Shown one piece after another: positions 9,095 through 20,100 of a DNA stretch of 64,000 nt (the first letter of the stretch is position 1; the number at the start of each line of letters is the position of its first letter). The translations under genes were made by a program, and so were the position numbers. The DNA lies in contig NC_080539.1 in the NCBI RefSeq assembly GCF_028640845.1, positions 372,740,233-372,804,232 of the forward strand, in the 5' to 3' direction. The DNA is from Ahaetulla prasina (Eukaryota; Chordata; Lepidosauria; Squamata; Colubridae). Under the pieces are notes generated by a model. It was not told the DNA's origin. It ran no database searches and saw only the letters and a program-made list of their open reading frames with translations.

Positions 9095-10560
9095 GGGACC
9101 CTGAAGGGAAACTGAGGCAGGAGGGAAGGAAGTCGCTGAGAGCGGAGCGGAGGGGAAACTGAGGCAGGAGGGTCTCTAAAAGAAAACTGAGGCAGGAGGG
9201 GAGGGGTCTCAGAGAAAACGGTCAGGGAGGGGGGTCTCTGAGGGGAAACTGAGGCAGGAGGGGAGGGGTCTCTAAAAGAAAACTGAGGCAGGAGGGGAGG
9301 GGTCTCTGAGAGAAAACGGTCAGGGAGGGGGGTCTCTGAGGGGAAACTGAGGCAGGAGGGGAGGGGTCTCTGAGGGGAAACTGAGGCAGGAGGGGAGGGG
9401 TCTCTGAGGGGAAACTGAGGCAGGAGGGTCTCTGAGGGGAAACTGAGGCTGGAGGGTCTCTAAAAGAAAACTGAGGCAGGAGGGGAGGGGTCTCTGAGGG
9501 GAAACTGAGGCAGGAGGGGGGGGGTCTCTGAGGGGAAACTGAGGCAGGAGGAGGGGTCTCTGAGGGAAACTGAGGCAGGAGGAGGGTCTCTGAGGGAAAC
9601 TGAGGCAGGAGGAGGGGTCTCTGAGGGAAACTGAGGCAGGAGGAGGGGTCTCTGAGGGAAACTGAGGCAGGAGGAGGGGTCACTGAGGGAAACTGAGGCA
9701 GGAGGAGGGGTCTCTGAGGGAAACTGAGGCAGAAGGAGGGGTCACTGAGGGAAACTGAGGCAGGAGGAGGGGTCACTGAGGGAAACTGAGGCAGGAGGAG
9801 GGGTCTCTGAGGGAAACTGAGGCAGGAGGGGAGGGGTCTCTGAGGGGAATGAGGCAGGAGGATCTCTAAAAGAAAACTGAGGCAGGAGGGGAGGGGTCTC
9901 TGAGGGGAAACTGAGGGAGGAGGGAAGGGGTCACTGAGGGGAAACAGGCAGGTGAGAGGTTCTCTGAGGGGAAACGCACAGGAGGGGAGGGGTCTGAGAG
10001 GAAACTGAGGCAGAAGGAGGGGTCACTGAGGGAAACTGAGGCAGGAGGGAGGTCTCTGAGGGAAACTGAGGCAGAAGGAGGGGTCACTGAGGGAAACTGA
10101 GGCAGGAGGAGGGGTCACTGAGGGAAACTGAGGCAGGAGGAGGGGTCTCTGAGGGAAACTGAGGCAGGAGGAGGGTCTCTGAGGGGAAACTGAGGCAGGA
10201 GGATCTCTAAAAGAAAACTGAGGCAGGAGGGGAGGGGTCTCTGAGGGGAAACTGAGGGAGGAGGGAAGGGGTCACTGAGGGGAAACAGGCAGGTGAGAGG
10301 TTCTCTGAGGGGAAACGCACAGGAGGGGAGGGGTCTGAGAGGAAACTGAGGCAGAAGGGAGGGGGCTCTGAGGGGAAACAGGTAGGCAGGAGGGTCTCTG
10401 AGTGGAAACTGAGGCAGGAGGGAAGGAAAGGAGGGGCCGCTGAGTGGGTACTGAAGGAAAACTGAGGCAGATAGGGGAAGGGTCTCAGGGGGAACTGAGA
10501 CGGGGGAAGGAGTGGAGGGGTCTCTTAGGGGAAACTGAGGCGGGCAGGGGCCACGAAAAT
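9095..10560 (+). repeat. Minisatellite, ~31-33 bp unit, CHAF1A intron 1
   Basis: The unit is GGGGTCTCTGAGGGGAAACT followed by GAGGCAGGAGG, repeated roughly 40-45 times with variants (TCACTGAGG, TCTCTAAAAG, CAGAAGG). A larger duplication is embedded: 9861-10016 recurs nearly unchanged at 10202-10356, a 341-bp shift. The minus strand gives long open frames rich in Pro/Ser/Gln/Phe, which are a by-product of the unit length and not genes. The array starts about 60 bases after exon 1. Confidence 0.97.
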
Positions 10561-10799
10561 GCAAAAGGGTCTCACATCATAGGCTTCATCAGCTTTGGGA
10601 GGGGGGCTTCCCCTGGAGCCTTGAGTCTGAGGTTTGAGGCATGGTGTGAACCCTGATCCGGGCTTGAATCCCAGGATGGGCTAAATGTAGCGTGTGGAAC
10701 TGTCTCTTGCATTCTAGGGGAGAAGTCGGGGTGTTGATGAGGGAACTGAGCAAAGGAAATGGCAATTGGCCCAGGGAAGGAGAAGATAGCCAAATCCGA

Positions 10800-10829
10800 T
10801 GCTGGGGTGGGGTGGGGTGGGGTGGGAGG
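10800..10829 (+). repeat. (GGGGT)n short repeat
   Basis: Five to six GGGGT units lie in CHAF1A intron 1. The flanking 10560-11130 is otherwise unique intronic DNA with no gene. Confidence 0.8.
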
Positions 10830-11139
10830 GACCCTTATGGAAATGCTGTCCCTCCCCCCCCCCAAGGGAGCCCATTCAATCATGACTTGCAAATTGCAGT
10901 GATTCGCTTAAACTAAATCCAAGCAAGGTACAGTACCTGATAGGTTAGATGAATCTGAAACAGAAACTAAATATTGTATGTGTGCGTAGTTGAATAACGA
11001 GGATTTGATATGGGTGGATAGAACTTGAGTGATCACAAGAAGGATTGGGTGAAGGCCAATATTAATAATTGGAAGTGAGCAATATTATATTCTGAATATA
11101 CGCGGAAATTTAATGATTATTTGCCTTTGCTAGGCAACT

Positions 11140-11188
11140 ATGGAGTGTCGAAATAAAACAGGAGTTCCAGCCCGGAAGCTAATCCAAG
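11140..11188 (+). CDS. CHAF1A: CHAF1A exon 2 (start codon)
   Basis: The exon begins at 11134 after TTTGCTAG and carries six UTR bases, then ATG. It encodes [16 protein letters not shown] plus one base (residues 1-16), equivalent to human MDCKDRPAFPVKKLIQ, the second Met of the human protein. The donor is CAAG|GTAACT. Start choice: the only upstream in-frame ATG is closed by TGA. Confidence 0.93.
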
Positions 11189-14100
11189 GTAACTTGTTTT
11201 CTCTTCATATATATAATCTGGCTGTTCAACTTCTTATGCTTTTCACAGTTCTTGGATTTATAATCCAACTTGCATTCAGTTCTATGTTTCATAACTTTAT
11301 TCTTTCACGGAGTTGCAGAAATTGGAGTGCAAGGACCTTGAGGGAGAATGGTTGTTTTTCTATTCTATTAACTTTTCAATGGGGTGGAAGTCCATCTTGG
11401 TTTTGTTGCACGGCAGAGTCCTGAACAGCACTGATATGGCAGTGACTTCAGAGTAATCCTCTCTGTTAAAACCATTAGTGCATCTGCGGAGTCAGGAGCC
11501 ACATCTCCTTCAAAACTATAGGTAAATCTCGACTTAACCACAATTGACGCCAAAATTACTCTTGCTTTGTGAGACAATGCTTAAGTGAATTTCCCCCCCC
11601 CCCCATTTTATGATCTTTCTTGTCACAATTGTTAAGTCAATCGTTGCCGTTATTAAGTGAATCTGGCTTCCCCTTTGACTTGGCTTGTCAGAAGGTTGCA
11701 AAAGATGATCACATGTCCCTGGGACATTGCAACCGTCATAAATATGAGCCAGTTTCCCAGTGTCCATATTTTGATCATGTGACTATAAAGATGCTGCAAG
11801 GTTCTAAGTGTGAAAATTGGTCATAAGTCATTTTTTTTCCACTGCTGCCATAACTTCAAATGGTCACTGAACGAATGGTTGTAACTTGACCACCTGTACA
11901 GTGGTGGGTTGCTACCAGTTCACCCCGGATTGGGCGAACTGGTAGCGGCGGCTGGGTCTGCCCACCCGCCCGGACACTTCTGTGCATGCGCACATATGAA
12001 CAAACCAGTAGGAAAACTAAATTGAAACCCACTACTGCACCTGTACTTCCTTGAGCTGTGGGATGAGTGATGATAGCTCACTGTACCTAAGAATCTATGG
12101 ACTCATATTAACAGGTCAAACATTACACTACATTGTCATATTTTTTATGTGGAATAACCAGAGTAGGTTGGATTAATTCCTGTCACTAAGCAGTAAATCA
12201 TGGTTTAATGATGCCTGTAGGCTGCTTCATATAACAGTCAAAAGGAGGTAACTACATTGCTTAATGTTATGTCTGAATTCAGCTATATTATTTGCCTCTG
12301 GTACCAGAGGAAATATGATGGATACAAAACCACCAAGATCATAGCTGGTATCCATACCTTTATGTTTTTGAATTTGTCAAAATTGCCTGTTGGAGCTAAA
12401 TTAACAGCATTCTCTGTGTCTTAATAGTAATTTATTTTATTCTCAATAAAGTTTGGATATATTTGCATGGCTATTAATAGATTTCTGGGTGACTTACAAA
12501 AGCCAAAATACAACATACTTTAAACATTCAACAGTATTTCCTTCTAGTTGAAGGCAGAATCAAACAATTATTTCAGAATGAGAAACTATAGTAGAGTCTA
12601 GGCTTAGTTAAAATTTAAATTGCGTTCTAAAAGGCTCTGCTGATTTGAAAGATACACGTGCTCTCAAAAAAAAAAAGGGGGGGCTTCCTTTGTCCCCAAT
12701 TTTCTATGTTTCAAACCAAAAGCCCTTCTCATCCAGCCTCTTCCCACCACACTGTTCAGGCAGATGCTGGGATGCTCTCCCACTCGTGTTCCCTGGCAAC
12801 TCCTACCAAGAAGCTCAATGACTCTGATATAGATGATAACGTGTATCCGCCATCCTTAGCAGCCTTCAACCTCTTTGTTTTCCATGAATTTGTCTAATCC
12901 CCCTTCAGAGCTATCCAAGTTGCCATTGCTCCGTTTTTAAAGAATACCTGTTCTCTCAGTTTAGTTACTTTGGCTGACTCCAGCTTCTGGTATTTTACCA
13001 GAGAGGAAAAAATGCCCACATTTGAACCATGCACTCCTTAGCCTTAAACTATAAATTTTTGTTCCTCCTAACCGAATTTAGTTATCTGTGGTCCAGGGTC
13101 CACTGATGGGCCATGAGAATACATCCATAAATATTGTTTGCAAGGCTGACAAAAGAATCTGGGGACTATAATCTTAACAGCTTTACTGCAAGCTTCTGTA
13201 TTGTTAGTGAAGAGATCTGTCTCCTTGATGGATTACTAGCAGATAGACAATCAGAAACTTTTGTCAGGCCTCACAAACCAAGACTGAGTAATTCGCCTAC
13301 AGACAGAATCTTGCCAGATTCACACAACTATCTGCCCAACTACAGATACATCTGTGAACCATTAGGGAGGGTCCGTTTTTTGCCCTCTTCCTGTCTACTT
13401 TCCAAGGTTCGCTCTCTCTCCTTGCCCTCTGGGAAGCAGCCCCTCCTCCCAGGACTCCAGACTACACTCTAACACACACACACACACACACACACTGCCA
13501 TAATATACATGAAATTATAATTGTTTTAATTGGGAAGCCGGTTTTTTGCTAGAATTCTTGTAATCCCATCTTTTCTCAATGAATCTTGCCAATGAAAACC
13601 CTGTGAGAATTCTGCATGGAAAAGAATCACCCTCGGTTTCCCCAAGAGCCTGACAATTTAAGTAGCCCCAGATATGGGTGTCGAGCAACCAAAATATTAT
13701 TTGTGTAAGTGGGAACACAAACATCACAAGGGATTTGGCAACAGTGTTAATTTGTGGTCTTGAAAAATAAAACGTTTGTTTAATTTGGAGTTCGGATGTC
13801 AGTTTAAAAAGGTTTATGTGTAATATCTGCAGGCTTTTTCCGTTGCTGATTTTTAGCTTGTGTGATAATCCTCTAAAGCTTTTGATGATATGTGTGATAG
13901 TCCATCTAAAGAAAAAGGTTGTGAATTAGTTTTAAGACCATTTGGTTGCCTTCTTGAGATAAAGAAGGCAACCAAATGGTGTTAAGACTAATTCACAACT
14001 AATTCATAGTAGTCTTTTTTTAATTAAGCATTTGTACAAGGGTGATAAATGTTGACAACTTCTCCCAGCTTCCATTCATGATTCCCAGAGTGACATTTTC

Positions 14101-17100
14101 CTTTCTCAGAGGAGCTTGTAGCTTTTAGTGGAACATTATTTTTCCACTGCAAGATTCCTTTATTGATCAGATGTCAAGAGACTGTCCTGTGCCAGAAAGA
14201 TATATATTTTGATGTAGGAATTATTAACATCATTACTTTTATATTCAGCCTTTTTATATAATTCAAGGTGGCAAACAGAGTAATAGCAATAGCACTTGGA
14301 CTTATATACCGCTTTACAGCACTCTCTAAGCCAGGGCTGTTAAATTTGTGGCCAGATGCATCACGTGTTGGCCATGTCCATGCCCAGTTTAGTGAAAGGG
14401 AAAAAAGTCCCAATAAGTCACGTGACAGCATGAGTTTGACACCCCTACTCTAAGCGGTTTACAGAGTCAGATATTGGTCCCAACAATCTGGGTCTTCATT
14501 TTACTGACCTTGGGAAGATGGAAGGCTGAGTCAACCTTGAAACTGTCCGGATCGAACTACTGGCAGTGGGCAGAATTAGCCTGCAATGCTGCATTCTAAC
14601 CGGTGTGTCATCACGGTTTATGAACATACCTAATATCCTTATTTTCCCAAGTACAACAACCCTATGAGGTGAGTTGTGCTGAAAGAGACTGGCCCAAAGT
14701 CAGCTTTCATGCCGAAGGAATCAAGTACTTTAATGTATGCAAAGCTCACTAACCCATATAGGAAATAGTGTGATGATGCTGGTTGTTCAGTTTTCCATTT
14801 TTATGAAGGAGATGGACCTGCATGTTACACATAAATAATTTGAGATAGGAAATAAAAATCAGTTGTAAACTACCCCATGGATTGAGCTGATAAAACAATG
14901 GATACCCCTGCTGATTGCAATTATTATTATTTTAAAATAATTGTTGACTATTTTATGATGTTTGTGAATTGGTTTCTTTTAAACTGGTTTTATCAGATTG
15001 TTGCTTTTATCTGTTGTGAGCTGCCCAGAGTGGCTTAGATGAGATGGGCAGCCGTACAAGTTAAATAATAATAATATTCATTTTATTGATCTTATTATTC
15101 CAGCTCGATTGCCCTTCAAGCGCTTGAATCCCATACCAAAGGAGAAAAACGACACAAACCCCGAAGTGAAAAAAGCCAGGAGCGTGCAGATCGCCCTCGA
15201 CCAAAACACGACCTACCCTGCCTCGCCGCATCCATTTTCGGAAAATGTGGAAAACAGTTGCGAGGAAGAAACGGAATCCCCTGTTCCAAAACTGGTTAAT
15301 GGCAAGGGTCCCCTGGATAACTTTGTGCAGAAAAGTGTAAAAAATGATACAAGTCAGTCTCGGCTCTTCATAGACTTGACGGACGACCCTCCTCACAGAC
15401 GGGATGAGAACACGGGTCGTACCAAGTCCAGCATCAGAGTAGCATCTCCTGGGGAAACCACAAAGGAGAAAGAAGGCCAGGCCGCATCCCCAAATTCCTC
15501 TTGCAACGCCCAGGAGGTGGATCCTTGCTTAGAAACCGGCTTCAATGTAACAGATAAGGAATTACCAAGAGAGGCATCCGCCGAGATAGAAACTAATATT
15601 TCCACGGAGGATAGACCTCAGAATGTCATATTTGAACGGAAAATGCCAGTCGTGGTTCTGGAGGACATCTTGGCCACCCGATCTCCTCAAGCTGCGGCTT
15701 TGGAAAGGAGCGAAAATTCTGAAAACGAAACCATGGAATCTTGTCCCGAAGGGGACACGCCGTGTACAAATTCCTCCTCAAGTTCCCTCTCTCTTACCAG
15801 CTCCCCTGAGTCACGGGCGACCAAGGAGCACAGTGTTAATCCTCTAGCTGCTTCAACACCGGTGTGGAAGGTTGGTATCAGCTTCAGGAAAGCCACATTA
15901 TGGTCAGTATTGCAGGTAGTCCTCGACTTAACAACCGTTAACAGTTTAGTGACCCGTTCAAAGTTACAGAAGCACCCGTTTTTCACACTTAGGGCCGTTG
16001 AAGCATCGCCACAGTCACGTGATCAAAACTAAGCCGTTTGGCAACTGACTCATATTTACAACGGTCGCAGTGCCCCAGGGTCACGTGATCCCCTTTTGCG
16101 ACCTTCTGACAAGCAAAGTCAATGGGGAAGCCAGATTCACTTAACAACCGTGTTACTAACTTAACAACTGCAGTGATTCACTTAACAACTAGAAAAATGG
16201 GGCAAAACTCAATTGTCTCACTTAGCAATGGAGGTTTTGGGGTCAACTGTGGTCGTACGTCAAGGACTACCTGTATAATTTGTTTGGACAATGTGGAAAT
16301 AAACTTTTCTCAGCATTTCTTTGGAGAGAATTGGCTGTTTTTGCTAACTCTTTTGCCTTTGTCATTTATCTGTTTTTAAAACAGATTGTGCTTTTGGGCT
16401 TGACTCACAATCACAAATTGATTTAAGTTACAGTGGGATTGGGGGGGAAAAATGACTTGCACCTGGTCTTCACACTTACGACCGTTGTAGCATCCCCATG
16501 GTCACATGATCAAAATACAGGCACTTGGCAACCAGCGTGTATTTATGATAGTTGCACTGTCCTGGGGTCATGTGACTTCCATTTGCAACCATCCCAGCTG
16601 ATTTCCAGCAAGGAAAGTCAATAGTTGTTGTTTTTTAATTTACATTTATATCCCACCCTTCTCCGAAGACTCAGGGCGGCTTACAGTGTATAAGGCAGTT
16701 GCTCAATGACCTCATGATTCACTTAATAACTGCAGTGATTTGCTGAACAAACACGGTAAAATTAGGCGTGAGTCAACTGCCTTGCTTAGCAGTGGAAATT
16801 CTGATCTCTACTGTCATGAGAACTATCTATTTAGATAAAAATAGTTGGATATTGCCATTTTACAGTTTTTCTCTGGGTAATATAAATACACATCCAATTA
16901 TAATAAGAATTTTTAAAAAACAAAAGTTGCTTTTAAATATCAAATAATAAATTACAATGGTTTGGCTTACTGTAGCAATTTAACTTGACCCTTAAATTAA
17001 CCTATTTTCTTAATTTGCACAATACATTAATTCAGGATGGATTGGTTTAATCAGCATTATGTCTCATGATATAAGCAGCCACATTGATAGATTTTTTTTT

Positions 17101-20100
17101 TCTGCATGACAATCTTTCTGGGTGAAGTAAAACAATTGTTCAAATGAAGTTGAAGGGAGCAAATACTGAATATACTGCCACAGTTTTATACAGAGGAAAA
17201 GCTTTCTTGACAAGTATTTGAACAGTTACAAGGCAACTACTCATGAAATGCCTGATTGTTGCTTAGTAAATTCCTGCACATTCTTCTCTAAATTATTGGA
17301 AATAGGTTTGGAAGGCTCTAAAGAGGAACCTATCAGTCAGAATAGAGCTTGAAGGGACCTTGGAGGTCTTCTAGTCCAACTCCCTGCTTCCTATACAATT
17401 TAAGACAAGTGGCTGTCCAGTCTCTTCTTAAAAGCCTGTTGCACGAACAGAAGCCTGCTAAGATAATATGGGATATAATGAATTTTTTTCACTTGGAAAT
17501 AGATTTTGGCTTCTTCCTAAGGGAAGGAAAGTGCTGACAGATCTTTTATGAAAGGGGTGAACAGTTTTACAAGATTGTGTACTTTTTAGGAATTGAAAAC
17601 ATTTAATCCTTGACTTAATGAACACAATCGAGCCCAAAATTTGTGTTAACTGAAAAATTTGTTACGTGAGTTTGGCTTCATTTTATGCCTTCTCACCATA
17701 TTTGTTAAGTGAATTACTGCAGTTCTTATATTAGTAACCTAGTTGTTCAGTGAACCTGGCTTCCCCATTCTCTTTGCTTGTCAGAAAAAGGGGAACACAG
17801 AACCCCGGGACGCTGCACCTGTCGTAAATATGAGCCTGCTGCAAGTTTCTACAGATTTTGATCATGTGAGTCAGTTGTCAAGCATCCAAATGTAAATCAC
17901 ATGACCACAGGGATGCTGCAATGGTCGTAAGTGTGAAAAATGGTCATCAGTCACTTTTTTCAGTGCTGTTGTAACTTCAGTCACTAAATGAACTGTTGTA
18001 AGTCGAGGACTACCTGTAATACGGAATGGAAATGTTTTTACAGTAGCACACAGGATTAGGAAACTATGAAAACTGAGCCCTTCTGTATGATAACAACTTA
18101 TTAAATTTATTTGCTGCCTGACTCCCAGCAATTGAAACTGCTCAGAGTTTGAGCTGGCCTCAAATCTATTGTTCCTATTACTGGATTTGATCTGGAGAAT
18201 GAGAGTGGATTTTAGGGCAGAAGAAGGAAGGAATACGGTTTGAAATTCCGCCTATGAAAATCTGCAGTGGAGGAGGTGTATTGTATTAATGAAGTAGGTG
18301 TGTGTTTGTGTGTCCACTCACCTTCAGTCAATGTTGACTCTTGATGGCTGCCTGGATAAATCTCTGCAGTCTTCTTGGCGAAAATTCAGAAATGGTTTTC
18401 CATTGCCTCCTTCCTAGGGTTAAAAGTGACTGGTCCAAGGTCACCCAAAAAGCCAGGACTAGAACTCACAATCTCCTGGTTTCTAGCCTGGTATTTTAAC
18501 TACCACACTAAACTGGTTCTTGATATAGCATCAGTATTCATAAAAGAAAAATTAACACAGTAAGTGGGCCCCATTGAGAACAAAGGCTCAAAATCTTCCG
18601 TTCCCCTGGAGTAAACCCCCAGGGAAATTTCCACAGAACTAGCTGTTCCACAGAACAGATGCCATGTGGGCGTGATAGGGAAGGAAACAATCCAAAGTGA
18701 ACAGCTTGTGGTGTGGAATTTCCTTGATTATGGCCATTAAGTGCTATCTATAGATAACTTCTAGTGGAATAATGTGACTTGATAGTTTTTAAAATTATTT
18801 CAGGAAACAATTTGGAAATTCCTTTGTAGGAATGTCTGAGCTACCAGCCAGAAATTACTAGGTGAAGAGTAAGAGGATTGTATGCTATTATGCAGTTTGA
18901 TATGTTTGGGTTTAAGTCCTTATTAGGCCTTGTTATAATATCCACACTTTCTATACAGAACTCAACAGACGTATCCTCTCTACAAGTAGTCCTTGGCTTA
19001 TGACCACAATTGAGCCCGAAATTTCTGTTGCTAAGCAAGGCAGTTGCCTCATTTTACAACATTTTTGGTGACAGTTAAGTGAATCTGTGCAGTTATTAAA
19101 TGAATCATGTGGTCATTAAGCAAATCTGGTTTCCCCCATTGCCTTTGCTTGTCAGAAGCCGGCTGGGAAATGGTGATCACGTGACCCCGGGACAGGGCAA
19201 CCGTCATGAATACACACCGGTTGCCAAGCATCCAAATTCTAATCACATGACCATGGAGATTAAACATGAAAAATGGCCCTGTCACTTTTTTCACTGCTGT
19301 TATAACTTAGAATGGTCACTAAATGGTTGCAAGTTGAGGACTGTGGAAAGCACGAAGCCCAGTTACTAAATGTATCCCCGTACAATGTGAAATGAAATTT
19401 ATATAGAAGGCATCTACTTCTGACTAGTATACATCTATGGCTGTATTTCGCAGTGCCTAAACCATACTTTTTGCTTCTTAAAACCTTCCCTTTATATCAT
19501 AAACACTCAAAGGCTTGAAAATTAGCTACTTAAAATTATCCCTAACCTAGCTCCATAAGCAAATAGGCAGCTGGATCCACTGTATATGAGCCAAGGTTCA
19601 CTCGCTGCTGACTTAGTGTATTGCATAAATTGGGGTGTTGCATATCAACTTCTCCAAAGTAGTCCTGTATAGCTGTGTGTTTGTGTGTTTTAAAAAACTT
19701 CTCTGTTTTGTTGTTATTGGGTCTCTGAACTGCCTGTGTAACGTGGCATGTTACCCATTGTATATGTGTGTGGTTTTGTTTTGTTTTTTAAAGATACCTA
19801 TTACCGGTATGTCATTAAACTCTCCAGCTAATACTTAAAATGCCCTGTATTGTTTTTGGGAAGTAGTTTATTCACAAGCCTTTGGGATTTGTTTGTTGCT
19901 CTTCCTTAGCTGGAAACAAAGTCCTGAATTGTTCTGTTGGCCAAAACTTAGTTAATTGGCAAGTCTTGTTTTCTTGATTTCAAATAAGAATGGGAAAGTT
20001 TTGGAGGGAAGCTGTGGTGCCAGTACAATTTGCAGTTGTGGCAATTGTAAATTGGTTTACTGCCTATTTTGTTGTTGTTCTGGAATTCATGGACTGGAGT

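Larger units (their letters stand above)
12046..14270 (+). other. CHAF1A intron 2, mostly unique sequence
   Basis: No LINE, SINE or MITE is recognised here. The ORFs are short and AT-rich with no family resemblance. It contains a (CA)n repeat and one strong hairpin, listed separately. Confidence 0.6.

Noticed and set aside
8526..9162. Overlapping ORFs of 160-188 codons on both strands
   Set aside because: CpG-island composition suppresses stops; the region is promoter and 5' UTR, and the proteins resemble nothing.
9222..10564. Minus-strand Pro/Ser/Gln-rich ORFs of 73-184 codons
   Set aside because: They are translations of the intron 1 minisatellite and follow its unit, with no start or family.
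15871..16032. Extension of the CHAF1A exon 3 frame
   Set aside because: It enters MITE-A; exon 4 at 22500 continues the p150 alignment in phase.
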